This document shows positions 55,701 to 64,000 of a stretch of DNA of 64,000 bases, piece after piece; within the stretch, counting starts at the first letter, position 1, and every line of letters begins with the position of its first letter. The DNA is from Cadophora sp. MPI-SDFR-AT-0126 (lineage: Eukaryota > Ascomycota > Leotiomycetes > Helotiales > Ploettnerulaceae): the NCBI GenBank assembly GCA_020747065.1, contig JAGMVK010000030.1, positions 87,255 to 151,254 on the forward strand, read 5' to 3'. Position numbers and translations under genes: made by a program. The notes beneath the pieces are model-generated. The model searched no databases, had not been told where the DNA came from, and saw only the letters and a list, made by a program, of their open reading frames with translations.

Positions 55701-58160
55701 TTAGTGTTTTTTGTATATAAAAAGAGTGGCCCTCTAGAATCGATAATAGCTAAGGTTCTTAGTAATAGTCTTAAGTATGAAGCTCTAAAGAGTATCGAGG
55801 TACTAAGGTTATAAAGCGTACTTTAAAAGCTATTCTTATGAAGAATCTTTCTAAGCGAGGCTCTTTACAAATAATGCAATTAAGTCTATATTAGTAATAC
55901 AAGCGGTAGCTAGGTAATGTTACAGAATATTAGAGGATCGAATAATCTTGTAAATAGCGAGACTCAGGATTACATTATATAATAATTCTTGGTCCTACTT
56001 ATTAAGATATATTAAATACTTATAATTACTCTTAGTATAAAGCGTAAGAAAAAAGATAAAGATAAGAAGTCCTTTTATACTAATCACAGAGCTAAAGCAG
56101 GAATAAGGGATCTTGTGAAGAGAGGTATATTTCTAACTTAATACCTTACGCTTATTATAAAGGGACTTTTAAGCTAAAGTAAATATCTGCACTAAGATTA
56201 AGAAAAGGATATACCTTAGAAAACTAATTAATCCCCTAATAAGCAACGGCCAAACTAATCGGGAAGTAGTAAGTGCTATTAATATTAAATAATACCTTAG
56301 TACAACGGTTTTTTCTATTAGTAATATAATATTGCAATAAGTACAGATTTATGGGTAGCTTTTTATCACGAGTTTTAATATTTTTAGGGGCAGCTAATAT
56401 ACTGGTGCCTTTAAAGACTACTTGGCAGTCTAGACTACTAAAGTCTATTAACTTCATTAATTTAGTATTATTAAGGATATCTAAAAGGAGTATATCTTAG
56501 TGATATTCACGTAGGATATTACTGATCTATTAAAGAGACAAGCACTTGGAATAGATATCGGAATATTCATAGTACTCTTGATACAATTAATCTGTCTTAT
56601 AGTTGCTACTCGTTGTATATACACTCCTGAAACTTTCGAAGCTGCTTGGCTAATTTAAAGGCAGTTCGCTTAATAGGGACTGGAGATGCTATTATATTTA
56701 GGAAGGCTTTTAGTACTAAGGAAGCTATTATATATAGGAACTATTAGTACTAAGGTAGAAGCTAAGATAAGTATAAAGCTAGCAAAATCTACTATTATCT
56801 GAATTACTGATTAAGCAGGTAAAGATAGTGTAAAACTTTTAATTTAATGGAAGAGTGAAGGCGAAGTATTGCTAAGAGGCCTCTTTAAGGCTAGGGGGAA
56901 GATATGCTATTTATAAGTAATATTACTAAAGACTTTATTTATGATAAAAGATTATTCTTTTAAACAGGGAATAAGTACTTCGTTTGCTAGTGCTTTCTTT
57001 GCTGATTTTGTTTGATAATAGCAAAGGAGTTAACTTGTACTAAGTTAGTGTTTGTAATAGTACTATGTTTTTTAGAGATCTTTGAATACTTTGCTGGTCT
57101 ATTAGATATATTTGATATAGTAATACTATTATTGTCCTATATCATAATTGACTTATTTATAAAAGCAATTTGTGAAGAGTAAGAATGCTATGGCTTCTTA
57201 TTATAGGCTCCCTTCCCTTTGCCCGCTGTATTTAAATCCTCTATTAATTGCTTTCCTAGTAATCCTGATTTTCTACTAGTTCTGGCCTTCTTAGTTATAT
57301 TAGCTAATCGTAATCTAATTAAAATTTCTATAATCTTTACCTTATATTTATCTCTCTGAAGATTCGCCTCTTATTATCTATTTGGATCTGCTTGATTTGC
57401 GTAATAACTTTAGTATCTTTATTAATTAAAGGTAATTGAGTCAATAGTAGGGAAATCAGTTGCAGGTTTTGTGGAATATTACTCGATTAAATATTACTAT
57501 CTATAGGTATTTAAATATCAGAACTTGTTCAAAGTCCGTTAGGAGGAGTATTAGTCGGTATATGGGTAAGGGGCTTGTAGGTAATAAAAGAAGCTGGACT
57601 AATAATTTAATGTAACGCCTGCTGCGATTAATAATACGAACATAGCTTACTCGCTCTCGCAGCCTCTACTGCATCTAGATCGGTTAAGTGCTTTCTAGGC
57701 CTACTGCTATGTTTTTTTGGAGATTGATTTAGAGCTATTGAAATAAGGATAAAGAAGAAAGTAATTCTTTGAGTACTTATATAAGACTAGAAAATAATCT
57801 TGATTCAGTTAGCGCTTTCCCCTGCCTACTATACAAATTAAATGGGTCTATAACTTAACTAATTCCACTATTAAAGCTCAGATAATTATATTTAATTATA
57901 TATTTCTTATAATAATATTTAAGGTTATCTGATCTTTTTATTATATCTACAATTGATTGTGTTAGGCATAGGTGAAGTAGGACTAGAAAATAATCTTAAT
58001 TAGGAAGGCGGTGACCTACCGGCAGTACTAGGCTTTTTACTAAATCAAGAGGCGCAGTACTACAATACCTACCTTTGATCAATTATATATTCCACTATAA
58101 TGCTTATACATATATATATATAAATAAGTATAGTATTACTTTTAAGTAATTTTAGATAGA
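49761..58160. other. AT-rich RIP-like desert, no assignable genes
   Basis: More than 8 kb with very few open frames; the longest is 73 codons on the minus strand (56236-56457, KLIDFSSLDCQVVF...). Neighbouring minus-strand sequence (56460-57240) is also coherent if TAA/TAG are read as Gln (NISNRPAKYSKISKK, LVILLINSISSP), so a decayed gene or element probably runs from about 57240 to 56236, but no family is recognised. A segment at 53046-53124 repeats 49664-49742. The tract resembles layered, old, RIP-saturated transposons. Confidence 0.5.
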
Positions 58161-58680
58161 AAATATACCTTAAATCCTAAATCCTATCCTAACTCTTACC
58201 CTATATTTCCCTTTTATATCACCCTATCTATTACCCTATCTATCACCCTATCTATTAATTACAACTATACCTGCAAATTTATCGCGCGAAGCGATACAAG
58301 GCACTAGCCTTGATATATATTATATATTATATATAATACTTAGGGTCAGGCTTAGGGTCAACCTTAGGGTCGACTCTATACTCTCAAATTTATCGCGAAG
58401 CGATGCAAGGCGCTAGCCTTGATATATTATATATATATATAATACTTAGGGTCAGGCTTAGGGTTAACCTTAGGGTTAGGCCTAGGGTCAACCTTAGGGT
58501 CGAGCTTAGAGTCGATTCTATACCCTCAAATTTATCGCGAAGCGATGCAAGGCGCTAGCCTTGATTTATATTATATATATTATATATAATACTTAGGGTC
58601 TAGCTTAGAGTTAACCTTAGGGTCAAGCTTAGGGTCAACCTTAGGGTCGAGCTTAGGGTCGAGCTTAGGGTCGAGGAATA
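58161..58680. repeat. Subtelomere-like minisatellite with TTAGGGT words and hairpins
   Basis: Three imperfect units of roughly 110-140 bp, starting near 58276, 58383 and 58525. Each has the hairpin TATCGCGAAGCGAT, the palindrome AAGGCGCTAGCCTT, an AT run, and then a series of CTTAGGGTC words spaced about 12 bp apart (more than a dozen in all). On the left (58190-58255) are CACCCTATCTATT repeats, the opposite-strand version of a TAGGG word. TTAGGG is the usual fungal telomere repeat; here it occurs in degenerate, interspersed form. Confidence 0.75.
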
Positions 58681-58689
58681 TATTTAAGC

Positions 58690-59202
58690 CCTAGCTTCGG
58701 CAAAGCCGACTAAAAAAACACCTGTAAAGGTGCTGAGAGACGCTGGATAGTACGCCATAACCAGGTTACCTGTGCATTTACAACTACCCTTTCTAGCCGG
58801 GAAGACCTAAAAGTCGAATCAGAGCCTACACCTATAGCTATAGCGTCTATACTCCCTGAAAACAGCTAACGGCCTGATTTTTCAGTACTTCTAGGTACCT
58901 CTAGACACTACTACGATATACAGATCGTTGCTATTAACAAGGACTTAGCACGAGAGGAAGCCTACGCTACTCTTATAGAGGCTGCAAACGCTAAACGCCG
59001 TAAATATAGTGACCTAGGCCCTGTATTTCACCCTTTGATTATCTCAGCCGGCGGCCTTATGAAGAGAGATATAGCGATAGCTTACAAGGCTCTACAGGAC
59101 CTCTTAGGGCCCTCTAGAGCTAAGTGGCTCGACACTTATATCGCCCTAACTCTAACTCAGGCTCGAGATATCGCTGCAACCTTGATTCTAGTACGCAAGT
59201 AG
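58690..59202 (+). pseudogene. LINE-like 3' coding end (unproved), about 115 codons intact
   Basis: The last 345 bases to TAG at 59200-59202 are open except for one TAA near 58869. They read RHYYDIQIVAINKDLAREEAYATLIEAANAKRR, then YSDLGPVFHPLIISAGGLM, AYKALQDLLGPSRAKWLDTYIALTLTQARDIAATL. A FHPLIxSAGGLM...LQxLxGP...WLD...ALTxAR string is what I associate with the C-terminus of fungal non-LTR retrotransposon polyproteins. Two small hairpins (CGGC-AAA-GCCG and CACCT-GTA-AAGGTG, 58702-58734) precede it. Composition is not RIP-like, unlike the flanks. No reverse transcriptase core is in the window. Confidence 0.42.
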
Positions 59203-59415
59203 TACGAAATATACTACACCTGCCCTGAGGTACACGCTATACCTACCCTCTGATACACACTACACCTACCCTATAGTACACACTACACCTACCCTGCGGT
59301 ACACGCTACACCTACCCTCTAATACATACTACACCTGCCCTGCGGTATATATCACACCTACCCTACAGTATACACTACACCTACCCTACGGTACACCTCA
59401 CACTACACCCACTCT
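59203..59415 (+). repeat. 22-24 bp tandem repeat tail after LINE-like end
   Basis: About nine imperfect units of CTACACCTACCCTGCGGTACACG run from shortly after the stop codon to about 59415. Variants differ mainly at C/T positions. Short tandem repeats at the 3' end are common in non-LTR elements, so this may be that element's 3' UTR. Confidence 0.65.
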
Positions 59416-59555
59416 AGATTACCTCTCTTTCTGTAATATAGCGTTCTCCTCCTGTATTTATAGTACTTCACTCCCTGTATTTAGTTCCTATTTTACGAGA
59501 GTTAGAGAGAGAGTAAAAAGCACCTGTAGTAAGTTAGCTAGTTAGAGCCAAATCA
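59416..59555. other. Spacer with T-rich sequence
   Basis: No frame or repeat recognised; ends in an AGAGAGAG run near 59501-59512. Confidence 0.3.
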
Positions 59556-60116
59556 AACCAAACCTCAAACCCTTACGAGAGGTCAAACTACAGATATTTA
59601 CAATCGATTATATAAAGAGTATCAAGTGTAAGTTATTAATTATATTTTTTATATTATTAATAATACTAACTTAATATAGTTATAAGCAAGATTATTTAGC
59701 TACACAATTGCCAATTAATCGAACCGAGAATTTAGCTTTAAATATTATCGAAGACGACGACAACAATTTAGATATATATATTGAAGACGAAGAAGAAGAA
59801 TTAAACGAATTAGACTCTTATTTTAAAGAAAAAGAGCTAGTAGACAAGTAAGTAACTCAATAATATTAAATACTTTACTAATATTCTTTTAGGTAAAGCC
59901 TTTAACGTTTTGGCTTAATAACAAAGTTAAATACCCAGTATTATCTCTATTAGCACGTACTTATTTACAAATACCGGCGACTTCAGCTCTTTCAGAGAGA
60001 TTTTTTCGTTAAGAAGCTAGAATTATTAATAAAAACCAAAATAAGCTTAATAAAGATACTTTTAAGTATATAATAGCCTTAAAGAGCTGGGGTCTTTATA
60101 TTAATAAAAAAAAATA
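59556..60116 (+). pseudogene. hAT transposase C-terminus with introns, RIP-damaged
   Basis: Segment 1 reads TTDIYNRLYKEYQ (about 59594-59630). After an AT-rich intron (gtgtaag ... CTAAC ... atag) comes KQDYLATQLP and an acidic run EDDDNNLDIYIEDEEEEL (about 59690-59850). A second short intron with TACTAAT precedes 59893. There the text is KPLTFWLNNKVKYPVLSLLARTYLQIPATSALSERFF, then TAA, EARIINKNQNKLNKDTFKYIIALKSWGLY and a stop near 60116. That is the hAT-family dimerisation domain (YPxLSxxARxYLxIPATSAxSERxF). One or two TAA/TAG for CAA/CAG. The DDE part upstream is missing or unrecognisable. Terminal inverted repeats not found with confidence. Confidence 0.75.
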
Positions 60117-61000
60117 AAGAAAAAGAAGAAGAAAAAGAATTAAGGGAAAATAACTTTGAAATTATAAATTAATTAAATTTCTGTTTAGTCTATTAGTTTA
60201 TTAGTTTATTAACTTATTATTTTACTATTTTGTTTATTCCTTAGCTTATAATTTATTCAAATTATCCTTTATACTAAATCCTTTACTTTAAACGTATATA
60301 ATCATTTGATTAATTTGATTAAATCAAATTCTTAATCAAATCAAATCAAATCAAGCTTGATTTAATCTTAATTAAATTGAATAAGTTGATTTTTTTTTCT
60401 TACGCTGGATTTGCGATATTTATAATTTTGCCTCGCGATATTTATTATTTACTTCTCTAAGAATTACCGGGCTTAGTGCTTAGTAATTACAACTTTTTTA
60501 ACCTTAAATAAGTATAACCTTTATTATAAAATATATTTAAACGGTGTCTCGGCTAATTATTAAATGAACTTCTTATAAATCTTATTAAAAATACGGATTT
60601 AATTTTTATTATTTTACTCTTAAAAACAAATATAATTAAAAAGCATAAGCTAAGTAATCTAAGTTGAAGTTAATAAGTACCTATTAAAGTTTCTTAGTTC
60701 CTCTTATAATCCTTAGCCTTTCCCACGGACTTTTTACTTAATATAATATAAAAACTTAAAACGAGCGATTTAAACGGCACGCTATTAATAATATAATAAA
60801 TTAAAGTTAAGTAGAATCGCTGAATAATATACTTAAGAGCTAACTCTACCTTTTTTTTTATTTTTTTAAAGTTAAAGCCTTTATAATCTCGTTTATAACT
60901 TAAATTTACTAAGCAGTTAACTGAATAATATCCTTAAGCAGCACTTGGTTTAACTTAGCTCGCGTAAAATAGCCGCCTTTATAATATACTACGCGATAAT
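60117..61000. other. AT-rich spacer with simple TTGATT/AATCAA repeats
   Basis: Nearly all A/T. A short simple repeat AAATCAAATCAAATCAA with its inverse occurs at about 60305-60370. No gene. Confidence 0.45.
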
Positions 61001-61210
61001 TGTGACGGCTCAACGAAAGTTCATTGATAGCTACAACAAAGTAGAAAAGACAAGAAGAAAAGAAGTTTTGAAAGAAGCCTCGAGTTTAAGTACAGAAGGT
61101 GCGGCCGCTAGTCCTGTCGTAACGTCGCGTCCAGTCACCTCACCTAGTCTCGTGACTCTTAGGTCCCGTGATCTGCGACACACACGTGACTACGCGATCT
61201 GTCCATCACA
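61001..61210 (-). repeat. Intact 210-bp solo LTR with ATAAT target duplication
   Basis: Starts TGTGACGG, ends CCATCACA, flanked by ATAAT at 60996-61000 and 61211-61215. It is well conserved against the interrupted copy at 27219-27873 (shared CGCAGATCACGGGAC block in inverse orientation). It is hardly RIP-altered, in contrast with its surroundings, so it is relatively young. A 70-codon frame covers nearly all of it from a GTG and is not considered a gene. Orientation (strand) is arbitrary because only the solo LTR remains. Confidence 0.85.
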
Positions 61211-61215
61211 ATAAT

Positions 61216-62170
61216 AGTATATTAATAGCTGTTTTATAATAATAAAGTAAGTAATTAAAGTCGAAGTATTTTTAAAATACTAGAACTTATTTGCTTTATT
61301 TAACGCCTTAATATAGAACTTATTTAAGATATCAGCTTATTATTATGTTATTTTGCGGTCTAGTGAGGTGTCGTTATATAACTAGTATACGTCTCAAAAT
61401 AACCTTAGTTATAATTAAAATTTAAACGACGTTAAGACCTTTAATATCTTTATTACTTATATTAAGCTCTAAATATTCTCGTTCTTTAGCGTAGTATTAT
61501 AATATAAAAATCTTATATTATATAGCCACAATACTCTTTTCAACCTTAAATCTCTAATATCTTAAATTATAATTATTTACTTCTTAAAATTGCGTTTCAC
61601 ATTCTTATAATTCCTCTTTAATTTCTTCTTAAGTTGCGTTAATAAAATAAAGTTATTATTAAATATTAAGAACCCCCCCCTTTTATTAATTTATAATTAT
61701 AAAGTAATTAATACGCCTCCTTATACTAAAGTATATTTATAGCTTATTTTGTTTTATAATAAACCGCTCTTTTACTTTATATCTTTTACTTTATAAGAGA
61801 TTACGTACTCTTTTATCTTAAGAAGATGCCAGGTATAATACGTATAATATAAACACAAAGAGCTATTATAATTAATTAATAATAATCTTTAGGTCGAGGC
61901 TTATATTTCTTAAGCTCTTTAACGATCCTGAAGTTATAGTTGCCTAGGAGCTAAAAGGTCGTCTTTAAGATATCCTTAAGAAAGCGATAAAGGGCAGCCC
62001 TTAAGTACCGCTCTTAAGCTAAGTATCTAAAGATAATATAAGACTTATAAGCGTAGTATCCTATTACGTGATACAAGGGATTATATAAAAACATAATAAG
62101 ACTTATAAAAAGCCTCCTTGTATAAATAAAATAATAATATAAGAGCCTCTTTTCTTATTGTACTTTCTAA
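61216..62170. other. AT-rich, RIP-like, no gene recognised
   Basis: All frames are broken by TAA/TAG/TGA; a poly-C run lies near 61671-61680. Nothing assignable. Confidence 0.4.
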
Positions 62171-62310
62171 CTAGAAAAGTGTATTAGTCAGCTACGGAGG
62201 GCGAGCCAGCCCTGGCACGTGCGCTCCTTTCCGACCGGGAAAGGGGCCCGCATAAGAGGTAGTGTCCTTGCCCCTACTATTACGGAGGGTCCGGTGGGTT
62301 TTTTTTTTCT
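62171..62310. other. Isolated GC-rich patch in AT-rich DNA
   Basis: About 130 bases (GAGGGCGAGCCAGCCCTGG, TTCCGACCGGGAAAGGGGCC, GAGGGTCCGGTGGG then a T9 run) with hairpin GACCGGGAAA-type words stand out sharply. GCCAGCCCTG with GCACGTGC beyond it resembles the end of a hAT element, but no opposite end was found. Confidence 0.3.
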
Positions 62311-62379
62311 AAAGACGTGGTAAATAAGTACTGATAGGAGAAAGTATATCTAGCTACGATCCTAAATACTATATTAAGA

Positions 62380-63055
62380 TATAATCGAAAGTTAACTAGG
62401 TATCCTATTTACCCTTAATATTAAGGTTTTAAATATAATAACTTATGAATTACTCCAGATTATTCTCGTCGATTTCTAGTACTATAACGCTATAGGGTCT
62501 TACTTATCGTTCACTAAACTCTCGCTAAACACGCTGTTTATAACGCTCCTCCAGTAAATAAATATCGCGGATTTTAAGATTAGTAAGACAAACCTCTACA
62601 TTAATATAGTTACTTTCCTACGTAGAATATAGCCTACGGATTTAAATAGATTTATGAAAATATAAACTATTATTCCAGGCTTCTATATCCAACGCTTAAT
62701 TCATATCCACGTTAAGGTACAAACTAATTAAGTCCTCGCCCCTAATAGTACTATCTCTACTAGTAATAGAGTTAGTACTAAGCAGATTTATATCCCTAAT
62801 AATATTACGCTAGAGTTAATAGCTATTAAGTCTTATACCTCTTACACTACTATTAATTGCATTACTAATACTAATAACTATATTTTTAGGTAGGGGTTTA
62901 TAAATAGGTATAATCCTATCATTAATTTAGTCATTACGGATGGCGTTAATATGGCGAATAGAAGTCAGTTTGATTATTATTGAGCTAATAGAATAAAGCT
63001 AACTAGCGTAGTTATCAGGTATATTACTATTAGGATTAATACTACTAATATTTAG
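62380..63055 (+). pseudogene. RIP-damaged intradiol (extracellular) dioxygenase gene
   Basis: Plus-strand text: ES, stop, LGILFTLNIKVLNIITYELLQIILVDF (matches GVPLTLDIQVxNxxTCEPxPxxYVDF of fungal extracellular intradiol dioxygenases), YYNAIGSYL (CNATGVYSG), TFLRRI, stop, PTDLNRFMKI, TIIPGFYIQRLIHIHVKVQTN (FLRGIQPTDxxGxxxFxTIFPGHYxGRxxHIHVxVHxN). Later TNTNNYIFR precedes YNPIINLVI. One Tyr and the His residues that bind iron in active enzymes fall at TIIPGFY and HIHV; HIHV is still visible. Stops are TAG/TAA for TGG/CAG. The family cleaves catechol-type rings; here secretion cannot be judged because the 5' end is lost. It is a host-type gene lying in repeats, so its mutation pattern suggests it was duplicated or swept up in RIP. 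Confidence 0.62.
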
Positions 63056-64000
63056 ACTAGGAGTTTATCCAGTACGCTAAGTAAGGCCCGAGGAGGGCAA
63101 GGGTATAAAGGATAGTTAGAGGGTAGCGAGAGTGAGAATTTAGAATTTTATTACTTTTGAAATTTGTTTTAGTAAATATATCTTAGGCGTAAAGTATAAA
63201 AGACTTTTAATACTTCCTTTCTTAGTATCCTAGCTATAAAGGTGGAAGGAATTATATAATCTCTGTAAGAAATAAGAGGTCTCTCATACGTATAAATACT
63301 CGATAAAGTAGTAAGGTCTGCGAAGAGCGTCTTTAATTTTACTAAAGACCTTCTTATAAAAGAAATTAAATAACTTTGTAAGCCATTGAAGTTATATTAT
63401 TCTCTCTTAATATATATCTATAAGTTATGAAACTTCTCCCGCGCTACCTCCTTTCTATAATTTTTAGGCTAGTACTAGTTATTTACTAGTAATATATTTC
63501 ATATATTCCTATGTATATCTGTAAACAGTTTTCATTCTCCTTGTAAAAGTAGCGCTCTAATTTAGCCTGGTATTATTAATATCTTAGATCTTTTGGCTAT
63601 TTAAGTACACGTTTATATCAAATTAAACATTATGCTAGCTTTGAAAATCGCTGAAAATAGTTTAATTAAAACAGCGTAGCTGTAATATAAAAAGGCGGGA
63701 AAATAGGAAAGCTTAGATAAAGAAAGGTATTAATACTATCTCCTAAACTTGCACTATAGAATAACTTAAACTATCCTATTGGATTAGTTTCTCTACTTCA
63801 ACGTCCTATGCTTTTGTGTCTTTACCTTAATAAGTGGCTCCTTAAGTAGAAAGCTTCTTCACTAAGTCCTTACTACTAACTATTCCTCTCTTTAATAGAA
63901 CTAAGACTATTAGTAACCCATCCGTATAAAGCTTCTCCGCGCTTAGTCTTAACCCCTTATAAGCCCCTTCTTCCTTAACGTATATAAAGTAAAAGGTACC
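63056..64000. other. AT-rich end of window, no gene assigned
   Basis: The last 250 bases read on the minus strand as a fairly coherent frame (FIYVKEEGAYKGLRLSAEKLYTDGLLIVLVLLKRG, then stops for Gln), probably part of a decayed gene or element running off the window. The rest is TA-rich with no signal. Confidence 0.35.

Noticed and set aside
56236..56457. 73-codon minus frame as a small gene
   Set aside because: Only a local gap between stops in a longer coherent frame with TAA/TAG for Gln on both sides; more likely part of a decayed element.
58190..58680. Head-to-head telomere fusion
   Set aside because: The CCCTAT words lie to the left and TTAGGGT words to the right, the reverse of the order expected at a telomere-telomere fusion, and the words are spaced rather than contiguous.
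61002..61214. 70-codon plus frame (TAQRKFIDSYNKVEKTRRK...)
   Set aside because: It starts at a GTG one base into a solo LTR and covers almost exactly that LTR; the second copy of the LTR is interrupted. Treated as chance.

Overview
This window looks like nuclear DNA of a filamentous ascomycete (Pezizomycotina). The intact genes have short introns of 50-75 nt with GT-AG ends and CTAAC/CTAAT branch points. Long AT-rich tracts are full of TA dinucleotides, and their broken reading frames carry TAA/TAG where CAA/CAG is expected and Tyr where Cys or His is expected. That is the signature of repeat-induced point mutation (RIP). The layout is two-speed: small gene islands of ordinary composition separated by RIP-bleached repeats. 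No tRNA, rRNA or CRISPR array was seen.

Region 1-12.3 kb is the most gene-like part. It holds an unrecognised three-exon gene (553-1326), a complete four-exon aminoglycoside-phosphotransferase-family gene (2067-3539), a small coiled-coil gene on the minus strand (5628-6161), a short basic/acidic gene (6758-7222), a broken protein kinase (7230-8000, minus), a multiply frameshifted gene whose pieces resemble the fungal N-terminal/kinase-like proteins of the incompatibility (HeLo/SesA) type (8824-10337), and an unrecognised three-exon gene (11094-11829).

Region 12.3-22.4 kb is a transposon stack. A Fot1/pogo-type DNA transposon (TA target duplication, inverted ends) is interrupted by a minus-strand Ty3/gypsy retrotransposon (13650-21407, 222-bp LTRs, TCATA target duplication). 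Region 22.4-26.5 kb is an island with a DUF3435 tyrosine-recombinase relic (the Starship 'captain' family), a fragment of an ALG6-type glucosyltransferase, and an apparently intact mucin-like single-pass membrane protein gene.

Region 26.5-39.2 kb is again repeats: a solo LTR inside another solo LTR, a tract rich in the palindrome CGTACG with a 78-bp tandem repeat, a gypsy RNase H fragment, and a second copy of the same gypsy family (30008-38239) carrying a solo LTR and followed by half a pogo element. Region 39.4-41.0 kb is one long gene decayed mainly by CAA/CAG to stop changes. Region 41.2-49.8 kb (minus) carries relics that look like the amino-terminal parts of subtelomeric RecQ-type (TLH/DUF3505) helicase genes. 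They are split by the oddest object in the window: 1,528 bp without a single T on the + strand (45729-47256).

Region 49.8-58.2 kb is an AT desert. From 58.2 kb come telomere-like TTAGGGT minisatellites with built-in hairpins, a LINE-like 3' end with a tandem-repeat tail, a hAT transposase C-terminus, an intact solo LTR (61001-61210), and a RIP-damaged intradiol dioxygenase gene (about 62.38-63.05 kb). Subtelomeric helicase relics, telomere-like repeats and dense nested transposons together suggest a subtelomeric or accessory compartment; this is inference.
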